DNA of 64,000 nucleotides, taken from positions 2,170,001-2,234,000 of the forward strand of contig JAHBWV010000001.1 in NCBI GenBank assembly GCA_019636845.1, in the 5' to 3' direction. Of this stretch, positions 8,474 to 18,256 are shown one piece after another. Each line of letters starts with the position of its first letter. Positions within the stretch are counted from its first letter, which is position 1. Source of the DNA: Phycisphaeraceae bacterium (GTDB lineage Bacteria > Planctomycetota > Phycisphaerae > Phycisphaerales > UBA1924). Below the pieces are notes generated by a model. The model was not told where the DNA came from, searched no databases, and was given only the letters and a program-made list of their open reading frames with translations. Made by a program: the position numbers and the translations under genes.

Positions 8474-11182
8474 TCAGGCCTGCCCCGGCATCGCGGCGAC
8501 ACTCCCGCGCTTTGCAAGCTTCTTCGCAAGATCCTGGTACATCTGAGCCACCAGTGCGGTCCAGCCGGTCTGGTGGTTCGCGCCCAGCCCCTTGCCGGTC
8601 TCGGCGTGGAAATACTCGTGGTACAGAAGCAGATCCTTCCAGTGCGGATCGCTGCGGAATCGCTCATCGTCGCCGTGACATGGGCGTTTACCGGAAGCGT
8701 CGGGGAGGAAGAGCGAGATCATCCTGGCTCGCAAGTGATCGGCCACTTCTCGCAGATCGCAGAGTCTACCCGATCCCGTCGGGAACTCGACCTTCAGCGT
8801 CTCACCATAGAAGTAGTGGTAACGCTCGAGAGACTCGATGATGAGATAGTTCAAAGGGAACCACACCGGGCCGCGCCAGTTTGAGTTCCCCCCGAACATC
8901 GATGTGCTCGACTCGCCGGGAACATACGCGACAGTCAGATGGTGCTCGCCACGGTCGAAGACATACGGCTTCTCTCTGTGCACTCTCGACATCGAGCGGA
9001 TGCCGAATGGAGAAAGAAACTCCTCCTCGTCGAGAAGATACCGCAGCACACGTTTGAGCCGGTCGCGGCTGGGTATGGCCAGAAGCCGCAGAACCGACTC
9101 GCCATCGGACGCCTCCATGCACGCGACGTGCTGCGCGAGATCGGGCCTGTGCTTGAGAAACCACGCGGTCCTGGCCCGAAAGCCGGGAAGCCGGTCGAGT
9201 TCACGATCGGAGAGCACCTCAACCGCCAGAATCGGGATGATCCCGACGAGCGATCGGACGCGGAGGGGAAGCGTCTCATCATCGCGTCGCAACTGGTCGT
9301 AGTAGAACCCGTCCGTCTCGTCCCAGAGGCCATCGCCACCGAGTGTGTTCATCGCGTCGGTGATCGCGACAAAGTGCTCGAAGAACTTCGATGCGATGTC
9401 CTCGTACGCGGGATTCTCTCTTGCGAGTTCCGTCGCGATCGCGAGCATCGTCGTGCAGAAGAACGCCATCCAGGCCGTCGCGTCGGCCTGCTCGAGCACC
9501 ACGCCTCCGGGCAGCGGTGCGGATCGATCGAAGACCCCGATGTTGTCCAGCCCGAGGAACCCACCGGAGAACAGGTGCTTCCCGTGCGGGTCCTTGCGAT
9601 TCACCCACCATGTGAAGTTCATCAGGAGCTTCTGGAATGCCCGCTCCAGAAACAGCCGGTCTCGCCCGCCCTTCGGGCCCGTCAGCTTGTACACTCGCCA
9701 GCACGCCCACGCGTGAACCGGCGGATTCACGTCGCCCAGCGCGAACTCATACGCCGGGATCTGCCCGGACGGGTGCATGTACCACTCACGCAGCAGGAGC
9801 AGCAGCTGGTCCTTGGCAAAGTGCGGATCCACTCGCGCAAACGCCACGCAATGGAACGCCAGATCCCACGCGGCGTACCACGGATACTCCCACGTATCAG
9901 GCATCGAGATGATGTCGCGATTGAACAGGTGCGACCAGTCGGAGTTCCGCCCGCTCGCACGCCGGGGATCCGGAGTGGGTTGGAGCGGATCACCCTTCAA
10001 CCAGTCCGCGACAACGTAGTGATAATACTGCTTCGACCAGAAGAGCCCCGCGTACGCCTGGCGCACGACCAACGCATCCTGCGGCGTCTGTCCCTGCCAG
10101 ACACGAGACGCGTAGTAGGCATCGCACTCTGCTATCCGACGCTCAAAGGTGCTCTCGAAATCCTCGCCCAAGCCCGTAGTCGGCGTGCGCTCGGACTCGT
10201 CGAACAGCCGCATCTTGATGGAGACGCTCTCACCCGCAGCAAGAACGCGCTGGAACATCGCGCCCGCCTTAGTCCCCACTCTTTCCGGATTGATCACCTC
10301 GGTGTTGCCGGACACCACGTGCTCGTGGAATGCGTCCTTGGCATAGCCGCCCGCGTCCGAAACACCGAAGACACGGCGCATGTTCGTGTCGTTTTCTGTG
10401 AACATCATCCGCGGCTCATCCGGCCCCTCGATGACCCAGCGGTATCTGCCGAGCTCCGGATGGTCGGCCACGACCTGATCGCTCCCCTCGCCACGCAGGA
10501 TCGGGCGCAAAGGATCACCGTCGCTTGTGGGGCCCCACGCCCACGTGTTCCTGAACCAGAGCTGCGGGATGAGCCAGATCGGGGCCGGATCGGAGCCGCG
10601 ATTGGTCGCGACGACCCGGATGAGCATGCTGTTCGGCGAGTCCTTCGCGTACTCGATCTTGACGTCGAAGTACCGCGACTCGTCGAAGACACCGCTGTCC
10701 TCAATGTTGAACTCCGGCTCCTCGCGCGACCTCGCCCGATTCTCGTCGATCAGCCGCTGGTACGGATACTCCGCCTGAGGGTACTTGTAGACCGCCGAGC
10801 AATAGGAGTGCGTGGGCGAAGAATCGGTGTAGAAATAGAACTCCTTGACATCCTCGCCGTGGTTACCCTCGTGCCCATTGAGTCCGAAGAACCGCTCCTT
10901 GAGGATGGGATCCTTGCCGTTCCAGAGCGCGACCGCGAAGCAGAGCCGACACTGCCTGTCCGTGAAGCCGAGCAGGCCATCCTCCCCCCACCTGTAGGCC
11001 CTGCTGCGAGCGTGATCGTGCGTGAAGTACCCCCACACGTTCCCATCCGGCGAGTAGTCCTCGCGCACGGTGCCCCACTGGCGTTCCGCCAGGTACGGCC
11101 CCCATCGCTTCCAGAATCGCTTCCTCGCCGCGTCTTCAGCGAGCCGATCGAACTCCGCCTGGAACAACGAAGCGTCACTCAT
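8474..11182 (-). CDS. GH63 family (MGH1-like) glycoside hydrolase
   Basis: 902 residues. The start region (KRFWKRWGPYLAERQWGTVREDYS) and HDHARSRAYRWGEDGLLG are characteristic of the large bacterial/fungal GH63 glucosidase subgroup. The C-terminal half (~400-880) forms the (alpha/alpha)6 barrel with conserved Trp-rich motifs such as WEYPWYAAWDLAFHCVAF and FMGG/NSNWRGPVWFP. GH63 enzymes hydrolyse alpha-glucosidic or alpha-mannosidic bonds, including compatible solutes such as glucosylglycerate, so the substrate cannot be fixed here. There is no signal peptide, so it is probably cytoplasmic. It may work with the nearby debranching enzyme. Confidence 0.82.
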   Translation of the reverse strand: MSDASLFQAEFDRLAEDAARKRFWKRWGPYLAERQWGTVREDYSPDGNVWGYFTHDHARSRAYRWGEDGLLGFTDRQCRLCFAVALWNGKDPILKERFFGLNGHEGNHGEDVKEFYFYTDSSPTHSYCSAVYKYPQAEYPYQRLIDENRARSREEPEFNIEDSGVFDESRYFDVKIEYAKDSPNSMLIRVVATNRGSDPAPIWLIPQLWFRNTWAWGPTSDGDPLRPILRGEGSDQVVADHPELGRYRWVIEGPDEPRMMFTENDTNMRRVFGVSDAGGYAKDAFHEHVVSGNTEVINPERVGTKAGAMFQRVLAAGESVSIKMRLFDESERTPTTGLGEDFESTFERRIAECDAYYASRVWQGQTPQDALVVRQAYAGLFWSKQYYHYVVADWLKGDPLQPTPDPRRASGRNSDWSHLFNRDIISMPDTWEYPWYAAWDLAFHCVAFARVDPHFAKDQLLLLLREWYMHPSGQIPAYEFALGDVNPPVHAWACWRVYKLTGPKGGRDRLFLERAFQKLLMNFTWWVNRKDPHGKHLFSGGFLGLDNIGVFDRSAPLPGGVVLEQADATAWMAFFCTTMLAIATELARENPAYEDIASKFFEHFVAITDAMNTLGGDGLWDETDGFYYDQLRRDDETLPLRVRSLVGIIPILAVEVLSDRELDRLPGFRARTAWFLKHRPDLAQHVACMEASDGESVLRLLAIPSRDRLKRVLRYLLDEEEFLSPFGIRSMSRVHREKPYVFDRGEHHLTVAYVPGESSTSMFGGNSNWRGPVWFPLNYLIIESLERYHYFYGETLKVEFPTGSGRLCDLREVADHLRARMISLFLPDASGKRPCHGDDERFRSDPHWKDLLLYHEYFHAETGKGLGANHQTGWTALVAQMYQDLAKKLAKRGSVAAMPGQA

Positions 11183-11232
11183 GCGTGCAGTGTACAGGCG
11201 TGCGGCTCCCCACGCGCATACACGTCATCGCT

Positions 11233-13311
11233 TCACTTCGCGCCGCCCAGCAGCTCGTTCACCAGCCGATCCGCCTTGTAGACCGACTTGAACGATTCCA
11301 TCATGCCGCGTGAATCCACGCTGACCGCACGGCCTTCACGCTCGTCGTAGGCAAAGGCCCATGGCAGAGACTGGAGATTGCCGTCGAAGATCAGTCCCAC
11401 GACCTCGCCCGTGGTGTTGACCACCGGAGAGCCGGAATTGCCGCCGATGATGTCGGCACACATCACAAAATTGAACGGCACATCACCCTTGATTCGCTTC
11501 TCCGCGTCGATCCAGCGCTGCGGAAGCTTGAACGCAGGGTCTCCCGCTCGAGTCGACGCACGATCGAACGTACCGCTGAGCCGCGTGAACGCGGGGATTC
11601 GCTCGCCAGCCTCGATGTACGACTTCACCGGTCCGAAGGACATGCGAAGCGTGAACGTGGCATCGGGATAGACGCTGTCACCCTGGAAGGCGAACTTGGC
11701 CGCAGCGATCTTGGCGTACGCCTGACGCTCGACCGATTCGACCTCGTTCTCAAACCGGGTGCGGTAACGCCGGAGCGCGGGGTCGAGGGCGGCCGCGAGA
11801 CGGATCATCGGGTCGGTCGAGGTCGCGATCGCCTCACTGCCTCCGGAAGCCAATCTCTGGCGCGCCTCGACAGCAAGGAGCGATGTGCCCGAGACGAGCT
11901 CCTCCGCCCTTGCGCGTGGGCTCTTGCCGGCGAGCGCGAGCTGCACGACCGGGTGGTCGCCGCCAAGTGTCTCGGCCATCTGCGCGAGGCCCGACCTCAA
12001 GATGTCGATCTCGAGCAGCTCATGGATCGGTGCAGGCGAGAAAAGCTGGAACCTCAGCGACTCAAGCCCCGAGTCCCGGTACTCGCGCAGGCGATCGCCT
12101 GATGGTTTCGGCAGTTCATCGCTCATCCTCACCAGGTGCAGCGCGGTGCGAAACAGCGTTGAACTGGAGAGATCCATCGAACGATCGTTGAAGAAACCCG
12201 CGTGACGCTTCTGCGCCTCGGCGATGTCGTCCCACGCGCTCCCCCATGCCTCGGTTCGATCAGGATCCTGAAGCACCCAGGACCTGAGTGCGGCTTCTGA
12301 CCTGGCTTTCTCGTTCATCACGGCCGGATCGAGCAGACCATCAAACTGCCCGGCGAGGGCCTTCCTCGAGTTCTGCACGCCGAGGAAATCCTCGCGCGCG
12401 ATCCTGCGGTGCTCGGGGCTGCGATTCGAGAAATTCGTCAACTGGACCTCTCTCCTCCAGAGCTGCGCCAGCCGCCGAGGCAGTTGAACGTCTCTCATGA
12501 ACTTCAGGTGATCGACGGTGAAGAGGCGCCGTGTCGTCCCGGGATGCCCGAAGACAAGGCCGAGTTCATCCTCCGCGATGCCATCACGCGACCACGCGAG
12601 ATAATGCTCTGGCTTGTACGGCTTGCCATCCTCATAGATGCGGAAGAAGGCAACGTCGAGGCAGTACCTTGGGTACTCGAAGTTGTCCGTGTCGCCGCCG
12701 AAGAACGCGATGCCCTCCTCCGGCGCAAAGACAAGACGGACATCGGTGAATCGCTTGTACGCATACAGGTGGTACCTGGCCCCTTGGTAGAGCGTGACAA
12801 CCTGGCAGAGCAGTCCGCTCCGCTCGCCCGCCTCCTGCTCGATCGCCGAGATCGCGCGTCGCCGCGCCGCACCCGCGTCCGATGCGGACATCCCCTCTGT
12901 CCCCGAGTTCACGCGATCGGTCACATCCTCGATTGTCCAGAGCACGTTCAGCTCAAGATCCGGGCACGCGAGTTCATCCGCCTCGCTCGCTGCCATGAAC
13001 CCGTCCCTGAGGATGTCCCGATCCTGGTCGCTCAACTTGGAGAGCATGTCGGATGCCACATGATGGTTGGTCATCACAAGGCCGTTTGCCGAGACCAGCG
13101 AACCAGAGCCGCCAGTCGAGAACCGCACGGCTGACTTCTGCATCTTCTCCATCCACGCAGCACTCGGCTCGAAGCCGTACTTGGAGCGCAGGGTCTCCAG
13201 AGGAGGTGAGGTGAGGAGCCACATCCCCTCGTCTGCGGTCGCAGGAGACGTGAACGACAATGCCAGACAGCCGACTATGGCCCCAAAACACCCGATGATG
13301 AACCGCCGCAT
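11233..13311 (-). CDS. S46 family dipeptidyl-peptidase (DPP7-like)
   Basis: The frame opens at 13401. I place the start at the ATG at 13311 because it begins a signal peptide (MRRFIIGCFGAIVGCLALSF, cleavage near TADEG) and has GGAGAG six bases upstream, giving 692 residues. S46 peptidases release dipeptides from peptide N-termini in the periplasm. GSGSLVSANGLVMTNHHVA carries the catalytic His, and GGNSGSPVVN (Ser near residue 626) is the nucleophile site. The specificity position after the nucleophile reads GLIFDGN with Gly. In this family Gly there goes with hydrophobic P1 (DPP7 type) and Arg with acidic P1 (DPP11 type), so I infer the DPP7 type. Confidence 0.88.
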   Translation of the reverse strand: MRRFIIGCFGAIVGCLALSFTSPATADEGMWLLTSPPLETLRSKYGFEPSAAWMEKMQKSAVRFSTGGSGSLVSANGLVMTNHHVASDMLSKLSDQDRDILRDGFMAASEADELACPDLELNVLWTIEDVTDRVNSGTEGMSASDAGAARRRAISAIEQEAGERSGLLCQVVTLYQGARYHLYAYKRFTDVRLVFAPEEGIAFFGGDTDNFEYPRYCLDVAFFRIYEDGKPYKPEHYLAWSRDGIAEDELGLVFGHPGTTRRLFTVDHLKFMRDVQLPRRLAQLWRREVQLTNFSNRSPEHRRIAREDFLGVQNSRKALAGQFDGLLDPAVMNEKARSEAALRSWVLQDPDRTEAWGSAWDDIAEAQKRHAGFFNDRSMDLSSSTLFRTALHLVRMSDELPKPSGDRLREYRDSGLESLRFQLFSPAPIHELLEIDILRSGLAQMAETLGGDHPVVQLALAGKSPRARAEELVSGTSLLAVEARQRLASGGSEAIATSTDPMIRLAAALDPALRRYRTRFENEVESVERQAYAKIAAAKFAFQGDSVYPDATFTLRMSFGPVKSYIEAGERIPAFTRLSGTFDRASTRAGDPAFKLPQRWIDAEKRIKGDVPFNFVMCADIIGGNSGSPVVNTTGEVVGLIFDGNLQSLPWAFAYDEREGRAVSVDSRGMMESFKSVYKADRLVNELLGGAK

Positions 13312-13433
13312 GCGTGCTCTCCAGAGAGAATGGTCCCGTGCCTCGGGGGCCCGGGGTCGTAGGTTAGGACAGCCGCCGCCGACCGTCATGGCGCGCCCCA
13401 ACCTTGGACTCTCTTGAAAGCGGCTTGCCCGTA

Positions 13434-13922
13434 TCAGGTTGCAAGCGTTCTCGCCGTCGCCGCCGCACGCGTGAGCATGTCGCTCCAGTGCCCGGCCGCA
13501 GCCGCCGCGAGATCGAGCAACGCCGCGTGCAGCACGTCGGGGGGGCGACTGCAGATATTCTGCTTGTGGTGGACAAGCCCGCTGGCGATCGCCACAAAAT
13601 AGATCGCAAGCCCGCCGAGCCGACCGTCGGCGGTATCCGCCATCCTGTAGCGCCGCTTGCCCTCGTCCTTGACCTTCACAAGATCCGCCAGAGCGGTCTC
13701 ACCCATGAGAAGGATCGACCGCGGCTTCCCGATCGAGGCGGTTGTGCCTATTTCGAGTACGCTGTCGAGCCAGTGCGCTGCCCCCGGTTCGGCGAGCCGG
13801 TCAGCGAGATCATCGATCGGGCGACGCGGCCCCAAGAGCCCGAGTCTCAGCAGCGTCGACGCTTGCGACTCGCCGATGGAGTCGTACACGCTGATGTGCG
13901 ATGTCTGTCCTGAGGATGTCAT
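13434..13922 (-). CDS. Unknown protein translationally coupled to a sigma factor gene
   Basis: 162 residues, no recognised domain, signal peptide or clear membrane segment; the C-terminal third is Ala-rich and probably helical (residues ~110-160). The start ATG overlaps the TGA stop of the upstream sigma factor gene (ATGA at 13919-13922), so the two are almost certainly co-translated. That position is usual for anti-sigma factors or, in planctomycetes, for protein kinases, but nothing in this sequence shows either. Function unknown; a regulatory role with the sigma factor is only inferred from coupling. Confidence 0.7.
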   Translation of the reverse strand: MTSSGQTSHISVYDSIGESQASTLLRLGLLGPRRPIDDLADRLAEPGAAHWLDSVLEIGTTASIGKPRSILLMGETALADLVKVKDEGKRRYRMADTADGRLGGLAIYFVAIASGLVHHKQNICSRPPDVLHAALLDLAAAAAGHWSDMLTRAAATARTLAT

Positions 13923-14605
13923 GATGTGGGCTCCTCGATGAGCGACAGAATCTCTTGGTCGACTTCCTGGTCTGGCGTGCCGTCCCCAGCGAGCAACTCG
14001 CGAACCGCCGCCCTGAACTTCCGCGCTGCGGTGCGGGCCATCACGGCCGCACGCTCGGGCGTGACCACGAACTCCCTAGAGAGATCGGCGTAGTCTCTCC
14101 CGGTCAGATAGTGCGCGACAAAGATGTTCCAGTGTGAAGCAAGCCCGCTGTCTTCGCACGATTCCTGCGCCACGCGCAACGCCTCACGCACAAGCGAGAC
14201 CCGGAAGGCCCGATCGACCGCAGCCTCGGGGCTGCCGTTGAAGACGATCGGCTCGTGCTCGAGCTCTCCGGCCCGTCTGTCGCGAGCCCGTGCCCGACGC
14301 ATCTCCATGAGATAGAAACAAAATGCGTTCATCAGCCAACGCCTCAGACGCATCCCACTGGCTCGCCACTCGTGCAGGAACTCCGACCGGCTCAGCCGAT
14401 CAGCGAAGAACCCTCCGACGATGTCTTCGGGCTCGCCGAGCCACCGCTCGGAGGTGCCCATGAAGTAGACCCGAAGTGGCCAGTCGTAGACCGCCATGAT
14501 GTGCCGATTGACTTCGTTCCGACCCTCGACACCGTCGCTCATGCGAAGTGCGATCCATGTGCTCATGGTCGGAGGGAACACGTCTTGTTTGGTTTGCTGG
14601 GTCAT
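13919..14605 (-). CDS. ECF-type RNA polymerase sigma factor, planctomycete style
   Basis: The frame opens at 14719. I choose ATG 14605 (228 residues) because the segment QDVFPPTMSTWIAL corresponds to the usual FPxTRWS start of this sigma group. Region 2 is seen at ~65-115 (EPEDIVGGFFADRLSRSEFL, then LRRWLMNAFCFYLMEMRRARARD). Region 4 lies at ~165-215 (HYLTGRDYADLSREF, then TPERAAVMARTAARKFR). Such factors redirect RNA polymerase to specific promoters. It is coupled by ATGA overlap to the unknown gene at 13434-13922. The subgroup is inferred by pattern, not by comparison. Confidence 0.72.
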   Translation of the reverse strand: MTQQTKQDVFPPTMSTWIALRMSDGVEGRNEVNRHIMAVYDWPLRVYFMGTSERWLGEPEDIVGGFFADRLSRSEFLHEWRASGMRLRRWLMNAFCFYLMEMRRARARDRRAGELEHEPIVFNGSPEAAVDRAFRVSLVREALRVAQESCEDSGLASHWNIFVAHYLTGRDYADLSREFVVTPERAAVMARTAARKFRAAVRELLAGDGTPDQEVDQEILSLIEEPTS

Positions 14606-14764
14606 CGGTCGGTGGGTGGCTACGTCCGGCGACAGGTAGATAGAGAACACCGCGCCCGGCGCGCGAATTCGTACATCATCCTTCCAGCAGAGTGTACACG
14701 AACGAGACAATGGCCCCAAGTCGCTTTGCCACAGAGACTTAGCAAAATCAAACCGGGTAACACA

Positions 14765-15601
14765 TCACTCAGCCAGGGGTATCGGACGGAGGGACTCAGG
14801 CACGTGCAGCTGCGGAATCGCCTCGAACTCAAGGTGAAAGTGGACCGGTTCGAGGAAAGTACCGGGCTTGGTCAACTGCCATGGATCGAGGATGTGCCGA
14901 AGCATGCTGTACCGGATCCGCGCCACCATCGTGTACGAGCCGTCGGGCTCCTGAGTAACCGTAAACTCGGAATCGCCTCCGACCAGCGCACCCATCCGCC
15001 CGTTCTCATCCGTGATACTGCCGTTGAGGTTATCGGAGGGGTCCGCCGTGTTGTAGAGCTCGAACGCAGCCCCCGACAACCCACACTCGGCAAGGCCCTC
15101 GGGCGAGTACTTGATGTGCTGCACGCCGCTCTCACGCCGTGCGACAGCCGGCTTGTCAAAGACCACGTTGGTGACCTTGACCTCGATCAGCGAGTCTCGC
15201 TCAAGCCCCTCAAAGAACGGCTTGGCAGCATCAACCTTGTAGAGCCCCACTCGCACGATCGCACCGTCCGGATGTCCCGCCTGGCGATCGAGGCGAGCAC
15301 CACCGAGCGCAACGAAGACCTCGAGATTGTGACCCACATCAGTACGCATGGCCGGAGCCGTGTACTCGAGCTCGCGCTCGATCACGACGGGCTTTGAGCC
15401 CGCACCCTCCCATTCCACCCTGACTCGGGGTAGATGCTGGTCATTGATGACAAGGAAGTGAAGCTGGGGAACTTCGGGACCGACGTTCTGACTTATACCT
15501 TGAGATCCCACATTCTCGCCGGGAGTTGCCTGGCCCGCGGCGTGACCCGAGATGAGCACGCACACACCGGCAAACCCGCAGAGTGACCGAACCAGACGCA
15601 T
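14765..15601 (-). CDS. Exported protein of unknown function
   Basis: I start at the second Met (15601), which begins a signal peptide MRLVRSLCGFAGVCVLISG with likely cleavage after GQA, giving 278 residues. The mature part is predicted to be mainly beta, with no family I recognise. It contains no repeats, and the C-terminus ends RPIPLAE without a sorting tail. It is divergent from the LVIVD protein gene across a 187-base region that contains a palindrome. It may act in the periplasm or envelope, but no function can be given. Confidence 0.65.
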   Translation of the reverse strand: MRLVRSLCGFAGVCVLISGHAAGQATPGENVGSQGISQNVGPEVPQLHFLVINDQHLPRVRVEWEGAGSKPVVIERELEYTAPAMRTDVGHNLEVFVALGGARLDRQAGHPDGAIVRVGLYKVDAAKPFFEGLERDSLIEVKVTNVVFDKPAVARRESGVQHIKYSPEGLAECGLSGAAFELYNTADPSDNLNGSITDENGRMGALVGGDSEFTVTQEPDGSYTMVARIRYSMLRHILDPWQLTKPGTFLEPVHFHLEFEAIPQLHVPESLRPIPLAE

Positions 15602-15693
15602 CGCTTTCGATTTGGATCGTGCTTGCACAGGCCGCTCCAGGGAACCAACTCGAATAGAAGCCGTATCTGTCCGACTTCACGTCAGACTTGTAG

Positions 15694-15703
15694 GGTACGT
15701 ACC
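15694..15703. promoter_or_regulatory. 10-bp perfect palindrome between divergent genes
   Basis: GGTACGTACC reads the same on both strands. A further GGTACGT half-copy follows at 15709-15715. The site lies in the 187-base divergent region between the exported unknown (start 15601) and the LVIVD protein (start 15789), a place where a dimeric regulator could act. No regulator is identified. Confidence 0.3.
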
Positions 15704-15788
15704 TCTCTGGTACGTTGGTCTGGAATTCAGGTTTCCAAGGACCGATTTCAGTCGCCAAGAAACTCGACGTGGGGGCACGGAGAGTTCC

Positions 15789-18107
15789 ATGAGACAACAT
15801 ATCGGCATCGCTCCACAAGTTCGCATCGCGAGGAATCTCACGATCATCGCGTGCGCCAGTCTGGTCGCTATCTCGAGTGCTCACGCCGACGAGGATTGGC
15901 GGAAGCTGCAGGACGTCCAGCCACCCGTTTACGGACCCGGCTATTTCGCGTCGCGGGATGGCGGAGCGGTCACGCGCGATACGTTCGACAAGCTCAACAT
16001 GCAGTTGTACGCATGGATGCCTCTCAATCTGTTCCCGGGGTCTCCCACCTCGGCGAACGACATCTGGGGCTACACGTCGCCGTCCGGACGCGAGTACGCG
16101 ATCATCGGGCTCTCCAACGGCTTCGGTTTCGTTGAAGTGACCGACCCCGGCGCGCCGGTCCTCGTCGGTCATGTCACTGGCCCGAACAGTCTCTGGCACT
16201 GCGTGAAGGTGATCGGTCATTACGCCTACGGAGGCAGCGAGGGCGGAGCCGGCATCCAAGTCATGGACATGAGCCAGATCGACAATGGCATCGTCACGCT
16301 CGTGCAGAACAAAACACAGCTCGGACACACGACCACCCACACGCTGGCCTCGAACGAAGACTCCGGATTCCTCTATCTCGCAGGCGCGAACATCGCCAAC
16401 GGAGGACTCGTCGCTGTCTCGCTCGCAAATCCCGCCGACCCGATCATCGTCGGATCGTGGTCTACCAGATACGTCCACGAGGCCCAGGTCGTGACGTACA
16501 CCAGCGGACCATACGCCGGTCGTGAGATCGCGTTCTGCTACACCGGCTCCGCCGGCATCGATGTGATCGATGTCACCAACAAGGCGAGCATGACCCGCAT
16601 CGGCGGCATCAACTACTCCGGCGTGCGTTACTCCCACCAGGGTTGGCTGACCGACGACAAGCAATACCTCTACATGAACGACGAGCTTGACGAGGGCGCA
16701 TCCGTCTCCGTCTGCACCACCCGCATCTTCAACGTCAGCAACCCCGCAAGCCCCGTACTCGTCGGCACGTTCAGCAACGGCCTGAGCGTGATCGATCACA
16801 ACCTGTATATCAAGGGCGACAAGCTCTACGAGTCGAACTACCGCTCCGGCCTTCGCGTCTTCGACATCAGCAACCGCACCAGCCCTGTCGAGATCGCGTA
16901 CTTCGACACATACCCCGGGTCCGACTCCTTCCAGTTCAACGGCAACTGGACGAACTACCCATACTTCGCCTCCGGCATCATCGTGCTCTCCGATATCGAG
17001 CGTGGACTCTTCGTGCTCGCAGAGGGCAACGAACCCCTGCCCAAGCTCGATATCGCGCTCCAGGGTGCTCCGACGACGCTCTCACCCGGCCAGAACACGC
17101 CTATCACTGCAGTGATCGCGGAGGTCGGCACCGAAGAACTCGACCCAACGACCGTGGTACTCCGCTATCAGGTCAACGGCGGCTCCCAACAGGAGACGCC
17201 TATGACACCGCAGCCGGATGACACGTGGAGAGCCATGATTCCCGCGCAGTCCTGCTTCGATGCTGTGACCTATCGCGTCGCGGCCCGTGCCATCGATAAC
17301 AGCCCGTACACCACCGCCGCCATCAATGCCATCGTCGCGACTGGCGTTGATATCGTCTTCGAAGACGACATGGAGATCAACCGCGGCTGGACTGTCGGAG
17401 CCCCCGGCGACAACGCCACCAGCGGCATCTGGAATCGCATGGACCCGCAAGGAACAGCCGCACAGCCAGAAGACGACACGACACCCGCACCCGGCGTGAA
17501 CTGCTGGGTCACCGACGGGCGTGCGGGATCCAGCATCGGCACCTACGACGTCGACGGTGGCACAACCACCCTCGTCAGCCCCGTGATCAATCTCGGCGGC
17601 GCATCCGGTGCGAAGATCTCGTATTGGCGCTGGTACTCCAACGACAAGGGCGCGGCCCCCAATACCGACACCTTCGTCGTCCAGATCTCCAACAACAATG
17701 GATCGACGTGGACCACCGTCGAGACCGTCGGCCCCACGGGCCCGCAGGCCTCCGGCGGCTGGAACTTCCACGAGTTCAATGTCGGTGACTTCGTCGCTCC
17801 GACATCGACCGTGCGCGTGCGCTTCCGCGCTTCGGACCTCGACCCCGGCTCAATCGTCGAGGCCGCGGTCGATGACTTCACCGTCCGCACGATCGTCTGT
17901 GTCCCGCCGCCCGCATGCCCCGCGGACTACAACGGCGACAACGAGGTCGATGTCCTCGACTTCCTCGACTTCTTCGACGACTTCGGTGCATGCTCGGGAC
18001 AGCCCGGTCCGTGCGGCGGCGTCGCGGACGCGGACTTCAACGGCGACACCCTCGTTGACATCCTCGACTTCCTCGATTTCCTCGACGCGTTCGGCACCGG
18101 CTGCTGA
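15789..18107 (+). CDS. Secreted LVIVD-repeat (choice-of-anchor B) protein with dockerin-like tail
   Basis: The frame is open from 15552, but the ATG at 15789 starts a signal peptide (RNLTIIACASLVAISSAHA) and has GGAG just upstream, giving 772 residues. Residues ~25-400 contain repeated beta-propeller-like blades with endings such as FVEVTDPGAPVLVGHV, FNVSNPASPVLVGTF and FDISNRTSPVEIAYF, matching LVIVD repeats of the choice-of-anchor B family. Residues ~590-700 look like a beta-sandwich. The end holds two Ca-binding-like repeats, DYNGDNEVDVLDFLDFF and DFNGDTLVDILDFLDFL, and a terminal Gly-Cys. This tail is typical of Phycisphaerae secreted proteins. A surface or extracellular role is inferred; ligand unknown. 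Confidence 0.82.
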   Translation: MRQHIGIAPQVRIARNLTIIACASLVAISSAHADEDWRKLQDVQPPVYGPGYFASRDGGAVTRDTFDKLNMQLYAWMPLNLFPGSPTSANDIWGYTSPSGREYAIIGLSNGFGFVEVTDPGAPVLVGHVTGPNSLWHCVKVIGHYAYGGSEGGAGIQVMDMSQIDNGIVTLVQNKTQLGHTTTHTLASNEDSGFLYLAGANIANGGLVAVSLANPADPIIVGSWSTRYVHEAQVVTYTSGPYAGREIAFCYTGSAGIDVIDVTNKASMTRIGGINYSGVRYSHQGWLTDDKQYLYMNDELDEGASVSVCTTRIFNVSNPASPVLVGTFSNGLSVIDHNLYIKGDKLYESNYRSGLRVFDISNRTSPVEIAYFDTYPGSDSFQFNGNWTNYPYFASGIIVLSDIERGLFVLAEGNEPLPKLDIALQGAPTTLSPGQNTPITAVIAEVGTEELDPTTVVLRYQVNGGSQQETPMTPQPDDTWRAMIPAQSCFDAVTYRVAARAIDNSPYTTAAINAIVATGVDIVFEDDMEINRGWTVGAPGDNATSGIWNRMDPQGTAAQPEDDTTPAPGVNCWVTDGRAGSSIGTYDVDGGTTTLVSPVINLGGASGAKISYWRWYSNDKGAAPNTDTFVVQISNNNGSTWTTVETVGPTGPQASGGWNFHEFNVGDFVAPTSTVRVRFRASDLDPGSIVEAAVDDFTVRTIVCVPPPACPADYNGDNEVDVLDFLDFFDDFGACSGQPGPCGGVADADFNGDTLVDILDFLDFLDAFGTGC

Positions 18108-18147
18108 GCGGCGTCCCGTCCCCGAGTATCCAAGTCATATTGCGGAA

Positions 18148-18179
18148 CGGGCGGGCCTCCTACACAGGGTGCCCGCCCG
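18148..18179 (+). terminator. Rho-independent terminator
   Basis: Nine-base perfect stem CGGGCGGGC / GCCCGCCCG with a 14-base loop, followed by CTTTCTTTCCTTTC. It sits 40 bases after the stop of the LVIVD protein gene and before the convergent DUF4097-like gene. Confidence 0.75.
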
Positions 18180-18256
18180 CTTTCTTTCCTTTCATTACCC
18201 CCTCGGACTCGGCCCGCAGCCCTTTGATCGAAATACCCGCCACACGAGCGCCGCAG

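Noticed and set aside
8939..11281. 780-codon open frame on the plus strand
   Set aside because: It is antisense to the GH63 gene in a high-GC region, its product is Arg/Pro/Val-rich without any motif, and the minus-strand protein is clearly real.
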